A DNA stretch of 16,483 nucleotides from an uncultured Collinsella sp. GTDB lineage: Bacteria; Actinomycetota; Coriobacteriia; Coriobacteriales; Coriobacteriaceae. The DNA lies in NCBI GenBank assembly GCA_900545835.1, contig URBB01000041.1, positions 1 through 16,483 on the forward strand, read 5' to 3'. The notes below the pieces were generated by a model. That model saw nothing but the letters and a program-made list of their open reading frames with translations. It did no database searches and was not told the origin of the DNA. Below are positions 1 to 7,131 of this stretch, piece by piece; the first letter of the stretch is position 1; every line of letters begins with the position of its first letter. The position numbers and the translations under genes were made by a program.

Positions 1-20
1 GGCTTATCCTTTCTCTGCCG

Positions 21-53
21 GGCGCGCGGGCCGAGTCGCCGTGCCCGCGCGCC
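21..53. terminator. GC-rich hairpin, possible terminator of an upstream gene
   Basis: A perfect 11-bp inverted repeat (GGCGCGCGGGC at 21-31, its complement at 43-53) encloses an 11-base loop. On the + strand it is followed by TTACCTTT, a poor U-tract, so it could end transcription of a gene lying left of the window. No coding sequence is visible at the left edge, so the role is inferred only from structure and position. Confidence 0.4.
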
Positions 54-202
54 TTACCTTTCGGGTTCACCATCCATGATGGGGCGCGTTTCTAACGAAG
101 CCGTAACGGCCGTTGGGCTCTTTTGGTGCCAGCCCTTCTCGACCCGTACGCATTTGCTTAAAGCAACAACTTTCCCGATCGATGTAATCACCGAATCAAA
201 AC

Positions 203-259
203 GTGTACACCAGCCACCAAAGATGCCGAAAAATGTCGCTTTTGGAGGCTGATGTACAC
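203..259. repeat. imperfect 19-bp inverted repeat
   Basis: Arms 203-221 and 241-259 pair at 17 of 19 positions (mismatches 210/252 and 216/246) around a 19-base spacer. The outer seven bases are GTGTACA/TGTACAC. There is no T-run, so it does not resemble an intrinsic terminator. It may be half of a dispersed palindromic repeat together with the adjacent dyad at 269-327. Function unknown. Confidence 0.6.
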
Positions 260-268
260 AAATGCAGA

Positions 269-327
269 ATCCAGCGCAGCCCAGAGGCGCCCTCCACATG
301 TCTGGACTCTCTATGGCTGCGCTGGAT
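269..327. repeat. perfect 13-bp inverted repeat next to the pgsA-like promoter
   Basis: Arms 269-281 (ATCCAGCGCAGCC) and 315-327 are perfectly complementary. The interior contains a second nested dyad, CCAGA (281-285) with TCTGG (301-305). The right arm runs into the candidate -35 region of the downstream gene. It could be an operator, a structured leader or part of a mobile palindrome; the sequence alone does not decide. Confidence 0.6.
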
Positions 328-351
328 AGACATCGCTGGAACGGGTATAGT
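323..351 (+). promoter_or_regulatory. candidate sigma-70 promoter for the pgsA-like gene
   Basis: TGGATA (323-328, 4 of 6 to the -35 consensus) and TATAGT (346-351, 5 of 6 to the -10 consensus) are separated by 17 bases, which puts the start of transcription near 358 and gives a leader of about 30 bases to the GTG at 388. Confidence 0.4.
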
Positions 352-387
352 ATCGAAAGTTTTGTCGTTAACCAGCGGGGGAGTCCT

Positions 388-1092
388 GTGGGCATCAAAA
401 AGAAGATCAAAAAGGAGCTTATCGGCACTTCCGATTACCCGTCGAATAAGATCTTTACGATCTCCAATTTCATCACCTTTACGCGCCTGATCCTCACCCT
501 GGTATTTCTGTACCTGTTTGTGACGGATAACAACCGCGTCATCGCCATCGTTATCTACGCCGTTGCCGCCTCCACCGACTGGATGGACGGTCAGATCGCC
601 CGCATGACTAAGACGGTCTCGTGGCTCGGCAAGGTCATGGATCCCATTTGCGACCGTGCGCTGCTGTTCACCGGCGTACTTGGACTGGTGGTCCGCGGAG
701 AGCTGCCCATCTGGGTCTGCGTACTCATTATTGGCCGCGACATCTATCTGGGCATCGGCACGCTTATCGTGCGTCATTATCACCGTCGCCCCATCGATGT
801 GGTCTTTCCCGGAAAGATTGCCACGGCGCTGCTCATGACCGGCTTCTCACTCATGCTGCTCGGTTTCCCCGTTATTGACGGCCTGCACCTTTTATCTTCA
901 ACCCTTACGGCCTTCCCGGGCCTCAACGGAAGCTCGGTGCCCCTCGGCATCTTCTTTGTGTACGGCGGCGTGATCTTCTCCATGCTCACGGCTGTCATCT
1001 ACTCCATTAAGGGCGGAGTGGCCATTAAACAGGCTCTCGCGCATCCCGAGGACGAGGACATCGACTTTCTGAACCCTGAAATCGAAGACTGA
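388..1092 (+). CDS. pgsA: CDP-alcohol phosphatidyltransferase (PgsA-like)
   Basis: Integral membrane enzyme of the CDP-alcohol phosphatidyltransferase family, which transfers a phosphatidyl group from CDP-diacylglycerol to an alcohol such as glycerol-3-phosphate at the cytoplasmic membrane. The full signature DxxDGxxARx8Gx3Dx3D is present at residues 64-89 (D64, D67, G68, A71, R72, G81, D85, D89). Several hydrophobic segments flank it. I chose the GTG at 388 (234 aa) because GGGGGAG stands 5-6 bases ahead. An in-frame ATG at 262 would add 42 poorly conserved-looking residues running through inverted repeats and a promoter-like sequence. The N-terminus is basic (IKKKIKKE) and the C-terminus acidic. 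The alcohol acceptor cannot be read from sequence, so phosphatidylglycerophosphate synthase is the likely but not proven assignment. The FHA gene follows after 66 bases. Confidence 0.85.
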   Translation: MGIKKKIKKELIGTSDYPSNKIFTISNFITFTRLILTLVFLYLFVTDNNRVIAIVIYAVAASTDWMDGQIARMTKTVSWLGKVMDPICDRALLFTGVLGLVVRGELPIWVCVLIIGRDIYLGIGTLIVRHYHRRPIDVVFPGKIATALLMTGFSLMLLGFPVIDGLHLLSSTLTAFPGLNGSSVPLGIFFVYGGVIFSMLTAVIYSIKGGVAIKQALAHPEDEDIDFLNPEIED

Positions 1093-1158
1093 TTCGTTGG
1101 GGTATGATTACGTACGGTTCATTATTTGCGGCACGTCCGCGATAAGTTAGGGGTTGTC

Positions 1159-1593
1159 ATGGACAACATGGTTAACAATATGCCTCAGAATGATAAGACT
1201 GCTGACGCTACCTGCGTATTCCGCGTGCCTTCAAGCGACGTCACCGTTCCCGACCTCATGGCCAACGTGCGCATCACCGCCCCCGTCCTGTCCATCGTCA
1301 AGGGTCCGCAGACTGGTGCCGCCTTTGAGCTCGAGGACGACGTGACCACCATCGGCCGCGATCCCGCGAACGGCATCTTCCTTAATGACATGACCGTTTC
1401 GCGCAGCCACGCGCGCATTATTCGCGAGGGCCTCGGCGCTCGCATCGAGGACCTGGGCTCGCTCAATGGTACCTGGGTCGACGGTGCCATTGTCAATGCA
1501 GCCCCGCTGCACGACGGTTCTTCCGTTCAGATCGGTACGTTTACGCTCATCTACCACGAGAGCACGCCGGAGCGCATCGAAACCGGTGAGTAG
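1159..1593 (+). CDS. garA: FHA-domain protein, GarA/OdhI-like
   Basis: 144-residue cytosolic phosphothreonine-binding protein. The FHA domain covers about residues 43-137 with the hallmark residues G66-R67, S81-R82-x-H84 and N103-G104 in the order GRD, SRSH, SLNGT. The N-terminal tail contains DATCVFR (residues 16-22), which aligns with the ETTSVFR phosphorylation motif of mycobacterial GarA: the second threonine (Thr22 of GarA) is kept as Thr18, the first is Ala17. In GarA/OdhI the phosphorylated tail folds back onto the FHA domain and switches off binding to 2-oxoglutarate dehydrogenase and glutamate dehydrogenase. The start is the ATG with TTAGGGG ahead of it; an upstream TTG at 1126 is less likely. 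The MerR gene begins 3 bases after the stop, an arrangement also seen in mycobacteria (Rv1827-Rv1828). The metabolic partner here is unknown. Confidence 0.85.
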   Translation: MDNMVNNMPQNDKTADATCVFRVPSSDVTVPDLMANVRITAPVLSIVKGPQTGAAFELEDDVTTIGRDPANGIFLNDMTVSRSHARIIREGLGARIEDLGSLNGTWVDGAIVNAAPLHDGSSVQIGTFTLIYHESTPERIETGE

Positions 1594-1596
1594 GGC

Positions 1597-2475
1597 ATGG
1601 CCGAACGCAACTATCTGAGTATCGGCCAAGTCGTCAACCTACTTCGAGGCGCATACCCCGATCTTTCGAACTCAAAAATTAGATTTCTAGAGGATGAGGG
1701 GCTCATTACCCCTCATCGTACGCCTAAGGGATACCGTCAGTACTCTAAGGAGGACGTTGATCGTCTGGAGGTCATCCTGCACTTGCAGAAGACCCGCTAC
1801 ATGCCGCTCAACGTGATTAAGCAGCGCTTGGAAAACGCCACGGACCTGTCAACGCTCGCCTACGAGGTGGGCTTGCTATCCGATGTTCCGCTCAAGACGG
1901 AGCCCAAGGAGACTAAGCAAAAGCTGCATCCCATCGAGACCATTCCCGATATGTTGGGCGTCGAAATTTCGTTTATCCGCTCGCTCGCCGAGAACGACCT
2001 CATTCGCATCATCAAGAGTCCGCAGAATCGCGAGCTTGTCGATGGTCGCGATTTTCCGATCATCCGCTACTGCTCCGAGCTGTCGCGCTTCCATATCGAG
2101 CCGCGCAACCTGCGTCAGTACGTGTCTTCCGCCAACCGCGAGTCCTCGATGTTTGAGCAGGTGCTTGTGAGCATGCTCGGCATGGATACCTCCGATGACG
2201 AGCGCGACGCCAAGCTCGAGCGTGCGTTTAAGAAGCTTCACGACCTGACGGAGGGCGTGCACACCGCGCTGCTCAAGAACCGCGTTTTTGAGTCGCTCAA
2301 CGCCGTGGTCGAGGACGCCGACATCGATGCACTCGATGAGGAAATCACTCGCTCCGAGTCCACCAAGGCCAAAAACGAAGAGATAGCCGCGCCGGCTTCG
2401 CACAAGGATTCTCTCGTCAAGCCGCTCAAGGTCGTCCCCCCTTCGCAATCCGGCACCGCCACCGCGGGCAAATAA
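1597..2475 (+). CDS. MerR-family regulator, FtsR-like
   Basis: 292-residue transcription factor. The N-terminal winged helix-turn-helix (about residues 6-75) is typical MerR: YLSIGQVVNLL, then KIRFLEDEGLITP and GYRQYSKEDVDRL. The remainder lacks a recognisable metal or drug-binding domain. A second helical segment near residues 110-160 (MLGVEISFIRSL...) looks like another HTH-like unit, and the C-terminal 50 residues are polar and probably disordered. The family member next to a GarA gene in actinobacteria (Rv1828; FtsR in Corynebacterium, an activator of ftsZ) has the same architecture, so a role in division-gene control is inferred from context. It is longer than the roughly 250-residue mycobacterial protein. 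GGTGAG overlapping the preceding gene's end serves as ribosome binding site, suggesting one transcript with the FHA gene. Confidence 0.8.
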   Translation: MAERNYLSIGQVVNLLRGAYPDLSNSKIRFLEDEGLITPHRTPKGYRQYSKEDVDRLEVILHLQKTRYMPLNVIKQRLENATDLSTLAYEVGLLSDVPLKTEPKETKQKLHPIETIPDMLGVEISFIRSLAENDLIRIIKSPQNRELVDGRDFPIIRYCSELSRFHIEPRNLRQYVSSANRESSMFEQVLVSMLGMDTSDDERDAKLERAFKKLHDLTEGVHTALLKNRVFESLNAVVEDADIDALDEEITRSESTKAKNEEIAAPASHKDSLVKPLKVVPPSQSGTATAGK

Positions 2476-2515
2476 CCGCTGCTGAAATTTCGGGAACCCA
2501 TTGAAAGGTCATGCA

Positions 2516-3046
2516 ATGTACGACTTCGAATCTCAAATCGTCGACATCCCCGACTATCCCGAGCCCGGAGTCATCTTTAAAGACATCACGCCGCTCTTTG
2601 GCAATCCCGAGGCGCTCAAAGCCATGACCGATGCCCTCGCCGAGCACTTTGCCGGCATGGGAATCACCAAGGTCGTGGGTCCCGAGGCTCGCGGCTTTAT
2701 GGTTGGCGTACCGGTAGCTGTAGCCCTTGGCGCCGGCTTTGTTCCCGCACGTAAACCGGGCAAGCTACCGCGCAAGACTGTGAGCCAGAGCTACGAGCTC
2801 GAGTACGGAACGGATTCCATTGAGATCCATGCCGACGCTATCAGCTCTAAAGATACCGTGTTGATTCTGGACGACTTGGTCGCGACGGGCGGAACCGTCG
2901 AGGCAACAGGTAAACTGGTGCGAGATATGGGCGCAAAGCTTATCGGTTACGGTTGTATCCTTGAGCTTGCGTTTCTCAACCCGCGCGAGAAGCTCACGCC
3001 GTCTGATGACGATGTGGAGCTCTTTAGCCTGGTGACGGTGGACTAG
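2516..3046 (+). CDS. apt: adenine phosphoribosyltransferase
   Basis: Cytosolic purine-salvage enzyme converting adenine plus PRPP to AMP and pyrophosphate. The 176-residue product has the usual length and the hallmark blocks: PGVIFKDITPL near the N-terminus, the GPEARGF block around residue 55-65, RKPGKLP in the flexible loop, and the PRPP-binding motif VLILDDLVATGGT near residue 120. The ATG at 2516 is preceded by GAAAGG at about 7 bases; a TTG 15 bases upstream overlaps that site and is rejected. It lies 40 bases downstream of the MerR gene and 32 bases upstream of the NlpC/P60 gene with no terminator in either gap, so read-through is likely. Confidence 0.95.
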   Translation: MYDFESQIVDIPDYPEPGVIFKDITPLFGNPEALKAMTDALAEHFAGMGITKVVGPEARGFMVGVPVAVALGAGFVPARKPGKLPRKTVSQSYELEYGTDSIEIHADAISSKDTVLILDDLVATGGTVEATGKLVRDMGAKLIGYGCILELAFLNPREKLTPSDDDVELFSLVTVD

Positions 3047-3078
3047 CCGTTACCCTTAGTTACTGGAAAGGAAGCTAC

Positions 3079-4206
3079 ATGCGCACAGCAAACACGCACA
3101 AAAACATGGCACGCTGCGCTGCTACGGCAACCCTCGCTTGTGTTTTGGGCATGGGCCTCGCGGCTCCTGCCTACGCCGATACCGCATCCGACCTTGCCGC
3201 TGCTCGTACGAAGCTCGAGCAGATCGGTACCCAAACCCAGCAGATTTACGATGAGCTCGCCACGCAGACGCAGGCGCTCGATCAGACTGCCGGCGAGATC
3301 ACGCAAAAGCAGCAGGAGATCGCCGATGGTCAGGCTAAGCTCTCAACCTATGTCGCCGGCGAGTACAAAACCGGCGGTCTGAGCCTGCTTCAGGTTCTGA
3401 CGGGTGTCGATGACCTGAGCGATATGCTCAACCGTCTGTTCTACTACGGCAAAGTTTCCGATAAGCAAGCTCAGACCATTCAAGAGGTCAAGGAGCTTAA
3501 GCAGCAGCTCACCGATAAGCAGGCCGAGCAGGAGAAGAACGTCGCCGCCACGCAAAAGAAGGTCGACGAGCTTAACGCCCAGCAGGCTGAAGCCCAGAAC
3601 GTCGTAAACTCCCTGGATTCGCAGCTGCAAGCCGAGCTTGCCGCAGAGGCCGAGGCCAACGCCGCGCTGCAGGCCGGCATCAACGCCAGCACCGCCGAGA
3701 AGGCCACGGTGAGCAACGAGACTGCCGGTACGACCGAGAACACCAACAACGGTGGCCAGACCAGCAATAACAACAACCAGGGCGGCAACACTCCGGCTCC
3801 TACGCCGGCACCTGCTCCGACGCCGCAGCCCTCCACGCCTGCTCCGGCTCCGACGCCTTCTGCTCCGAGCCAGTCCGTCGACGGCGGTTCTGTTGTCTCG
3901 CGTGCATACAGCAAGCTTGGTTGCGCCTATTCCTGGGGCGGAATTGGCCCGAACAGCTTCGACTGCTCTGGTTTTGTAAGCTATTGCCTTACTGGTCGCT
4001 ATTGCCGCCTGGGCACCACGGGCACCTTTATGGGCTGGACGCGTGTGTCCGATCCGCAGCCCGGTGACGTTGTAGTCAACTCGTACCACACCGGCATTTA
4101 CATCGGTGGTGGTCAGATGATTCATGCTTCTGACTACAACACGGGTGTTATCATCAGCTCCGTTGCCGCCGGCATGAACAACAACTACATTTTCGTGCGC
4201 TACTAA
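3079..4206 (+). CDS. secreted coiled-coil NlpC/P60 peptidoglycan hydrolase
   Basis: 375-residue exported cell-wall hydrolase. A signal peptide ends near AYA-D (residues 31-34). Residues about 35-215 are rich in Ala, Gln, Glu and Lys with heptad-like spacing, a CwlO/RipA/PcsB-type coiled coil that normally holds the enzyme at the membrane or inhibits it. A low-complexity Asn/Gly then Pro/Ala/Thr linker (about 216-270) leads to the C-terminal NlpC/P60 domain. The catalytic triad is visible: Cys296 in FDCSGF, His337 in YHTGIYIG and His349 in MIHAS. Such domains cut gamma-D-glutamyl bonds in peptide stems. The domain ends at the last residue, with a serine/asparagine-poor tip (YIFVRY). The start has GGAAAGGAAG 6 bases ahead. 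Two extra cysteines (YCLTGRYC) after the active-site segment are unusual for an exported protein and might form a disulfide. A terminator follows. Confidence 0.9.
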   Translation: MRTANTHKNMARCAATATLACVLGMGLAAPAYADTASDLAAARTKLEQIGTQTQQIYDELATQTQALDQTAGEITQKQQEIADGQAKLSTYVAGEYKTGGLSLLQVLTGVDDLSDMLNRLFYYGKVSDKQAQTIQEVKELKQQLTDKQAEQEKNVAATQKKVDELNAQQAEAQNVVNSLDSQLQAELAAEAEANAALQAGINASTAEKATVSNETAGTTENTNNGGQTSNNNNQGGNTPAPTPAPAPTPQPSTPAPAPTPSAPSQSVDGGSVVSRAYSKLGCAYSWGGIGPNSFDCSGFVSYCLTGRYCRLGTTGTFMGWTRVSDPQPGDVVVNSYHTGIYIGGGQMIHASDYNTGVIISSVAAGMNNNYIFVRY

Positions 4207-4229
4207 GTATTCAGATAAAGCAAACGGAT

Positions 4230-4268
4230 ATGGACCTCGTGGCTTTGAGTCATTGGGTCCATTCTTTT
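4230..4268 (+). terminator. intrinsic terminator after the NlpC/P60 gene
   Basis: ATGGACC (4230-4236) pairs with GGTCCAT (4256-4262) and is followed by TCTTTT. The stem is only 7 bp with a long loop, so termination may be partial. It lies 24 bases after the stop codon. Confidence 0.55.
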
Positions 4269-4282
4269 GCCTTTAGTGCAGT

Positions 4283-4313
4283 CCGCTATCTAGTTTTGAA
4301 TACTAGATAGCGG
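4283..4313. promoter_or_regulatory. perfect 12-bp dyad upstream of degV, possible operator
   Basis: CCGCTATCTAGT (4283-4294) and ACTAGATAGCGG (4302-4313) are perfectly complementary around a 7-base loop. No T-run follows, and the dyad ends 22 bases before the TATAAT at 4336, i.e. just ahead of where the -35 element should be. That placement fits a protein-binding operator or activator site better than a terminator. Confidence 0.45.
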
Positions 4314-4335
4314 CCCAATCGGTCTGCAAGATGGC

Positions 4336-4341
4336 TATAAT
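4336..4341 (+). promoter_or_regulatory. candidate -10 element for the DegV gene
   Basis: A perfect TATAAT lies 29 bases ahead of the DegV start codon. No good -35 hexamer is visible at 16-18 bases upstream, which suggests a weak or activator-dependent promoter. Confidence 0.4.
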
Positions 4342-4370
4342 TGAATGGGAACGATTAGAAAGGACCCTCT

Positions 4371-5237
4371 ATGAGCTGGGCACTTATCTCCGATTCAAGC
4401 TGCAACCTCCGCGATTGGCAACCGACCGCGCCCCATACCACCTTTGCATTTGCGCCCCTCAAAATTCGAGTGGGGGAGCATGAATTCGTCGATGACCTTT
4501 CGCTCGATGTTCATGAGCTCAACTGCGCTGTTCAGGCGGAGACGAACGCTTCTTCGAGCGCTTGTCCCAGCGTAGGGGAGTGGGCCGAGCTCTTCAAATT
4601 GGCAGACAAGACCATCTGCATGCCGATCTCTGAGGGCGTGTCGGGCAGCTACAACGCGGCAGCCACGGCTCGCGATATGGTTCTTGCCGAGGAGCCCGAC
4701 CGACAGATTCATCTAGTCAATTCACGCGCAGCTGGCGGCAAAATGGACCTCATTTTCTTGCTGTTCGACCGCTATCTTGCAAGCAATCCGAATGTCTCAT
4801 TCGAGGATGCTTGCGCATACTTCGATAGCCTTGAACAGAACAGCAAAATCCTCTTCAGTTTGTGCAATTACGAAAACCTCGCCAAAGCCGGACGTATCCC
4901 TAAGGCAGCCGGCGTCATTGCCAACAAGCTCAATATCCGTATTTTGGGCACAGCGAGTGAGGCCGGTAAAATCGAACTCGTCGGGCACACGCGTGGCGAA
5001 AAGAAGATGCTCAACAAGATCATCGACACTATGGAAGCCGAGGGCTTTACGGGCGGTGAGGTCGTCATAGATCACGTTGAGAACGAAGCTGGAGCCCAGG
5101 CGCTCACTGACCGCATAGTCGAGCATTGGCCCGGCTCCAAGACCATCATCATGCCCTGCAACGGCCTGGATTCCTATTACGCCGAGATGCACGGCCTCAT
5201 CATCGGCTACGGCATGGGCGTAGCTTCGGGCAAATAA
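4371..5237 (+). CDS. DegV family fatty-acid-binding protein
   Basis: 288-residue cytosolic protein of the DegV family, which binds a single fatty acid and in Firmicutes (FakB) presents it to a fatty-acid kinase for phospholipid synthesis. The family blocks are in order: SDSSCNL at the N-terminus, SACPSVGEWAELF near residue 62, the ISEGVSGSYNAA block near residue 85, LVNSRAAGGK near residue 115, and the lysine/glycine block NLAKAGRIPKAAG near residue 170, followed by the typical GKIELVGHTRGEKK. A Shine-Dalgarno (AGAAAGGA) stands 7 bases ahead of the ATG. No kinase gene (DAK/FakA) is adjacent in this window, so the partner must be elsewhere. The gene has its own promoter region and ends at a strong terminator. 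The specific fatty acid is unknown. Confidence 0.85.
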   Translation: MSWALISDSSCNLRDWQPTAPHTTFAFAPLKIRVGEHEFVDDLSLDVHELNCAVQAETNASSSACPSVGEWAELFKLADKTICMPISEGVSGSYNAAATARDMVLAEEPDRQIHLVNSRAAGGKMDLIFLLFDRYLASNPNVSFEDACAYFDSLEQNSKILFSLCNYENLAKAGRIPKAAGVIANKLNIRILGTASEAGKIELVGHTRGEKKMLNKIIDTMEAEGFTGGEVVIDHVENEAGAQALTDRIVEHWPGSKTIIMPCNGLDSYYAEMHGLIIGYGMGVASGK

Positions 5238-5256
5238 AGTCCAACCAAGCAAAAAT

Positions 5257-5304
5257 ACGGGCGGGACAAAGCGACAGATGGCTCTTTGTCCCGCCCGTTT
5301 TATA
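5257..5304. terminator. bidirectional intrinsic terminator between DegV and DUF1836 genes
   Basis: A perfect 15-bp stem (5257-5271 with 5284-5298; ACGGGCGGGACAAAG and complement) with a 12-base loop. TTTTA follows on the + strand and an A-run (5251-5255) precedes it, which gives a U-tract on the - strand. It therefore serves both convergent genes. Confidence 0.85.
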
Positions 5305-5310
5305 CGTCGG

Positions 5311-5922
5311 CTAGCTATTAAACCCGTTGAACTTGAGATAGCTCATCAAGTAAGCCTTCGAAACGAAGGACGATACCGCGCTACGCACAAGCAGCGACTC
5401 ACGCGTTACCTGATGCGCCGTATCGGGCACGGGAGTCTGCTCGACGGAAAACGCCGCACGAATCGATGCCTCGAGCTGATCGACCACATAATCAAAGGCC
5501 GTCGGGGCATCGTAGCTCAAACGCTGAATGTTAAAGAGTGCCTGCACCGCAGCAATAGGTAGCACCTGCTTAAAGATGCAGATAGCGATCAGGCGGGCAA
5601 TCTGCTCGCGGCCATATTGCTTTTTGACCGGAGCAGGCACTAGGCCGACCTTTACGTAGTTATTGATCATCGATGGCGTAATGATAGGCTGCTCAACGCA
5701 AATGGACAGCGGCTCCATCCAAAGCGCAACATACTCAATAACCTGGTCGCGGTAGAGTGTCACATTGGGCAACTGGTCATAGCGCGGCAGACTCAACGTA
5801 TTGAGTTTGCGCACGATATCGGACTGAATAAATGCATCGGGCAGCACAGTGGGCTGAATATCCTCAGGCTTAATGCTGACCGACGAATCGGACATCGGGA
5901 TAACGTGTTTAACGTGGTTCAT
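5311..5922 (-). CDS. DUF1836 domain protein (MerR-like DNA-binding candidate)
   Basis: 203-residue protein with the DUF1836 core: PSMINNYVKVGLVPAPVKKQY near residue 85-105, followed by GREQIARLIAICIFKQVLPI, then a helix ending near YDAPTAFDYV. The NYVKxGLVP.PxKKxY pattern resembles the recognition part of MerR-type winged helices, and DUF1836 proteins are usually regarded as putative regulators; the targets are unknown. The start is the ATG at 5922, with GGAGG 7 bases upstream; reading further upstream would extend into the trxB terminator and is rejected. A TACAAT lies about 30 bases ahead of the start but no clear -35 partner. Monocistronic, isolated by terminators on both sides. Confidence 0.8.
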   Translation of the reverse strand: MNHVKHVIPMSDSSVSIKPEDIQPTVLPDAFIQSDIVRKLNTLSLPRYDQLPNVTLYRDQVIEYVALWMEPLSICVEQPIITPSMINNYVKVGLVPAPVKKQYGREQIARLIAICIFKQVLPIAAVQALFNIQRLSYDAPTAFDYVVDQLEASIRAAFSVEQTPVPDTAHQVTRESLLVRSAVSSFVSKAYLMSYLKFNGFNS

Positions 5923-5992
5923 AAAGGTCCTCCGTTCATCTTCTATATTGTATTCTAGGTCATCTGGTTTTGCATACCACATAGCCGGCAAG

Positions 5993-6031
5993 AAAATTGG
6001 CGGGACAGTGCACTGATGCATCGTCCCGCCA
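5993..6031 (-). terminator. intrinsic terminator of trxB
   Basis: TGGCGGGAC (5998-6006) pairs with GTCCCGCCA (6023-6031). On the - strand the stem is followed by ATTTTCTT, a good U-tract. It lies about 45 bases past the trxB stop and isolates the DUF1836 gene. The stretch 6032-6075 between is AT-rich with no other feature seen. Confidence 0.75.
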
Positions 6032-6075
6032 TTTAGTTAATTGATAACAAGCTTACATAAGATATATTATCGTAA

Positions 6076-7014
6076 TTATCCGCGTAGGAAAGCGTATGCG
6101 CTGGTTGCCGCTATGGCTCCGTCTGAAACGGCGGTCACAACCTGGCGTAAACGCTTGGAGCGGATATCGCCGGCTGCGAATAAGCCGGGCGTACGGGTGG
6201 CCATGGATTCATCAGTCAGAATGCCGCCATCAGGCGCCAGATCGACTAGATGCTCAACAAGCTCGGTATGGGGTTGCGTCCCGGTAAAGACAAAGATACC
6301 AAACGAGCCGGGCTCAAATGAATCGGTATGAGTCTCACCGGATGCATTGTCCTTAAAGGTAATCGTCGTTGGCATGGCTTCGCCCGAGAGCTCCACAATA
6401 CTAGTTTGGTACCTAACTGAAATATTATCTTTTGCAAGAACTTTTTGAACCACACCATCGGGGGCACGGAACTGATCGCGGCGCAAAACGATGGTCACGC
6501 TGCTGGCGATTTCTGACAAGAACAGAGCTTCCTCGCATGCCGAATTGCCACCACCGATTACAAAGACCTGTTTGCCACGGAAGAACATGCCGTCACACGT
6601 CGCGCAATACGAAACGCCACGACCGCGATACGTATCCTCGCCAGCGAAACCTGCCGGACGCGGCGTGGCACCCATGCAAGCGATAACACTCCTAGCCGTC
6701 GTATCACCAACATCGTGATGAACGGTAAACAATTTGGAGCCGGCATCGTAATCGACACCCGTCACCATGCTCCATTCAACCTGAGCCCCTAGGCCTTCTG
6801 CATGTTGTTGGAATCGCTCACCGAGTTCAGCGCCGCTCAGTAGCGGAATGCCCGGATAGTTCTCGACCTCATTGGTTGTGGCGATCTGTCCTCCCGACAT
6901 GCCCTGCTCAATCACGGTCGTCGTTAGGTTGGCGCGCGCCGCGTAAATGGCTGCAGCATAGCCCGCAGGGCCGCCGCCGATAATAGCAACATCGATCGGC
7001 TGATGGGTAGTCAT
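6076..7014 (-). CDS. trxB: thioredoxin reductase
   Basis: 312-residue cytosolic flavoprotein that reduces thioredoxin with NAD(P)H. The FAD-binding GGGPAG is at residues 13-18, the redox-active CATC at 137-140, the pyridine-nucleotide motif GGGNSA at 154-159, and the C-terminal GLFAAGDIR block closes the FAD domain. The segment after the second dinucleotide fold reads VLRRDQFRA where NADPH-specific enzymes usually have HRRxxxR, so both arginines are kept but the histidine is replaced by leucine. The start at 7014 has an excellent AGGAGGT 7 bases upstream; an upstream in-frame ATG would add 25 residues without family resemblance. It is divergent from the glycosyltransferase gene with 117 bases between. 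No thioredoxin gene is in view. Confidence 0.95.
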   Translation of the reverse strand: MTTHQPIDVAIIGGGPAGYAAAIYAARANLTTTVIEQGMSGGQIATTNEVENYPGIPLLSGAELGERFQQHAEGLGAQVEWSMVTGVDYDAGSKLFTVHHDVGDTTARSVIACMGATPRPAGFAGEDTYRGRGVSYCATCDGMFFRGKQVFVIGGGNSACEEALFLSEIASSVTIVLRRDQFRAPDGVVQKVLAKDNISVRYQTSIVELSGEAMPTTITFKDNASGETHTDSFEPGSFGIFVFTGTQPHTELVEHLVDLAPDGGILTDESMATRTPGLFAAGDIRSKRLRQVVTAVSDGAIAATSAYAFLRG

Positions 7015-7131
7015 GAAGAGACCTCCTGTCGAAAGATTGGCGTTCTTTGCGCTCATACCCAAATTTACGTGAACATGACACTCATGCACTACAATGATAA
7101 ATCGCGTAACAAAGCTGAAGGGGAGTTATCG

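Larger units (their letters stand above)
54..387. other. gene-free leader region with stacked inverted repeats
   Basis: I find no credible gene here. Open frames in this stretch are either continuations of reading frames antisense to the next gene or lack a ribosome binding site and family resemblance. What it does hold are two consecutive inverted repeats (203-259 and 269-327), a short GGGCT/AGCCC dyad near 114-135, and a candidate promoter at 323-351. Confidence 0.5.

Noticed and set aside
262..387. 42-residue N-terminal extension of the pgsA-like protein from ATG 262
   Set aside because: It runs through inverted repeats and a promoter-like sequence, has no ribosome site, and the GTG at 388 has a strong one.
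196..783. 195-residue open frame on the - strand
   Set aside because: Its bulk is antisense to the conserved CDP-alcohol phosphatidyltransferase core; no family resemblance or ribosome site.
3790..3890. Pro/Ala/Thr tandem codons as a DNA repeat or CRISPR-like array
   Set aside because: It is an in-frame low-complexity linker of the secreted hydrolase; no spacer structure. No CRISPR array was seen anywhere.
3343..4125. 260-residue open frame on the - strand with Arg-rich low complexity
   Set aside because: Shadow of the NlpC/P60 gene; composition follows from the Ala/Gln and Pro/Ala/Thr codons of the sense strand.
5998..6021. Upstream start of the DUF1836 protein (33 extra residues)
   Set aside because: It would begin inside the trxB terminator hairpin; ATG 5922 has GGAGG at good spacing.
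7081..7095. ATGACA...TACAAT as a promoter of the glycosyltransferase
   Set aside because: The hexamers are only 9 bases apart; no acceptable -35 at 16-18 bases was found.
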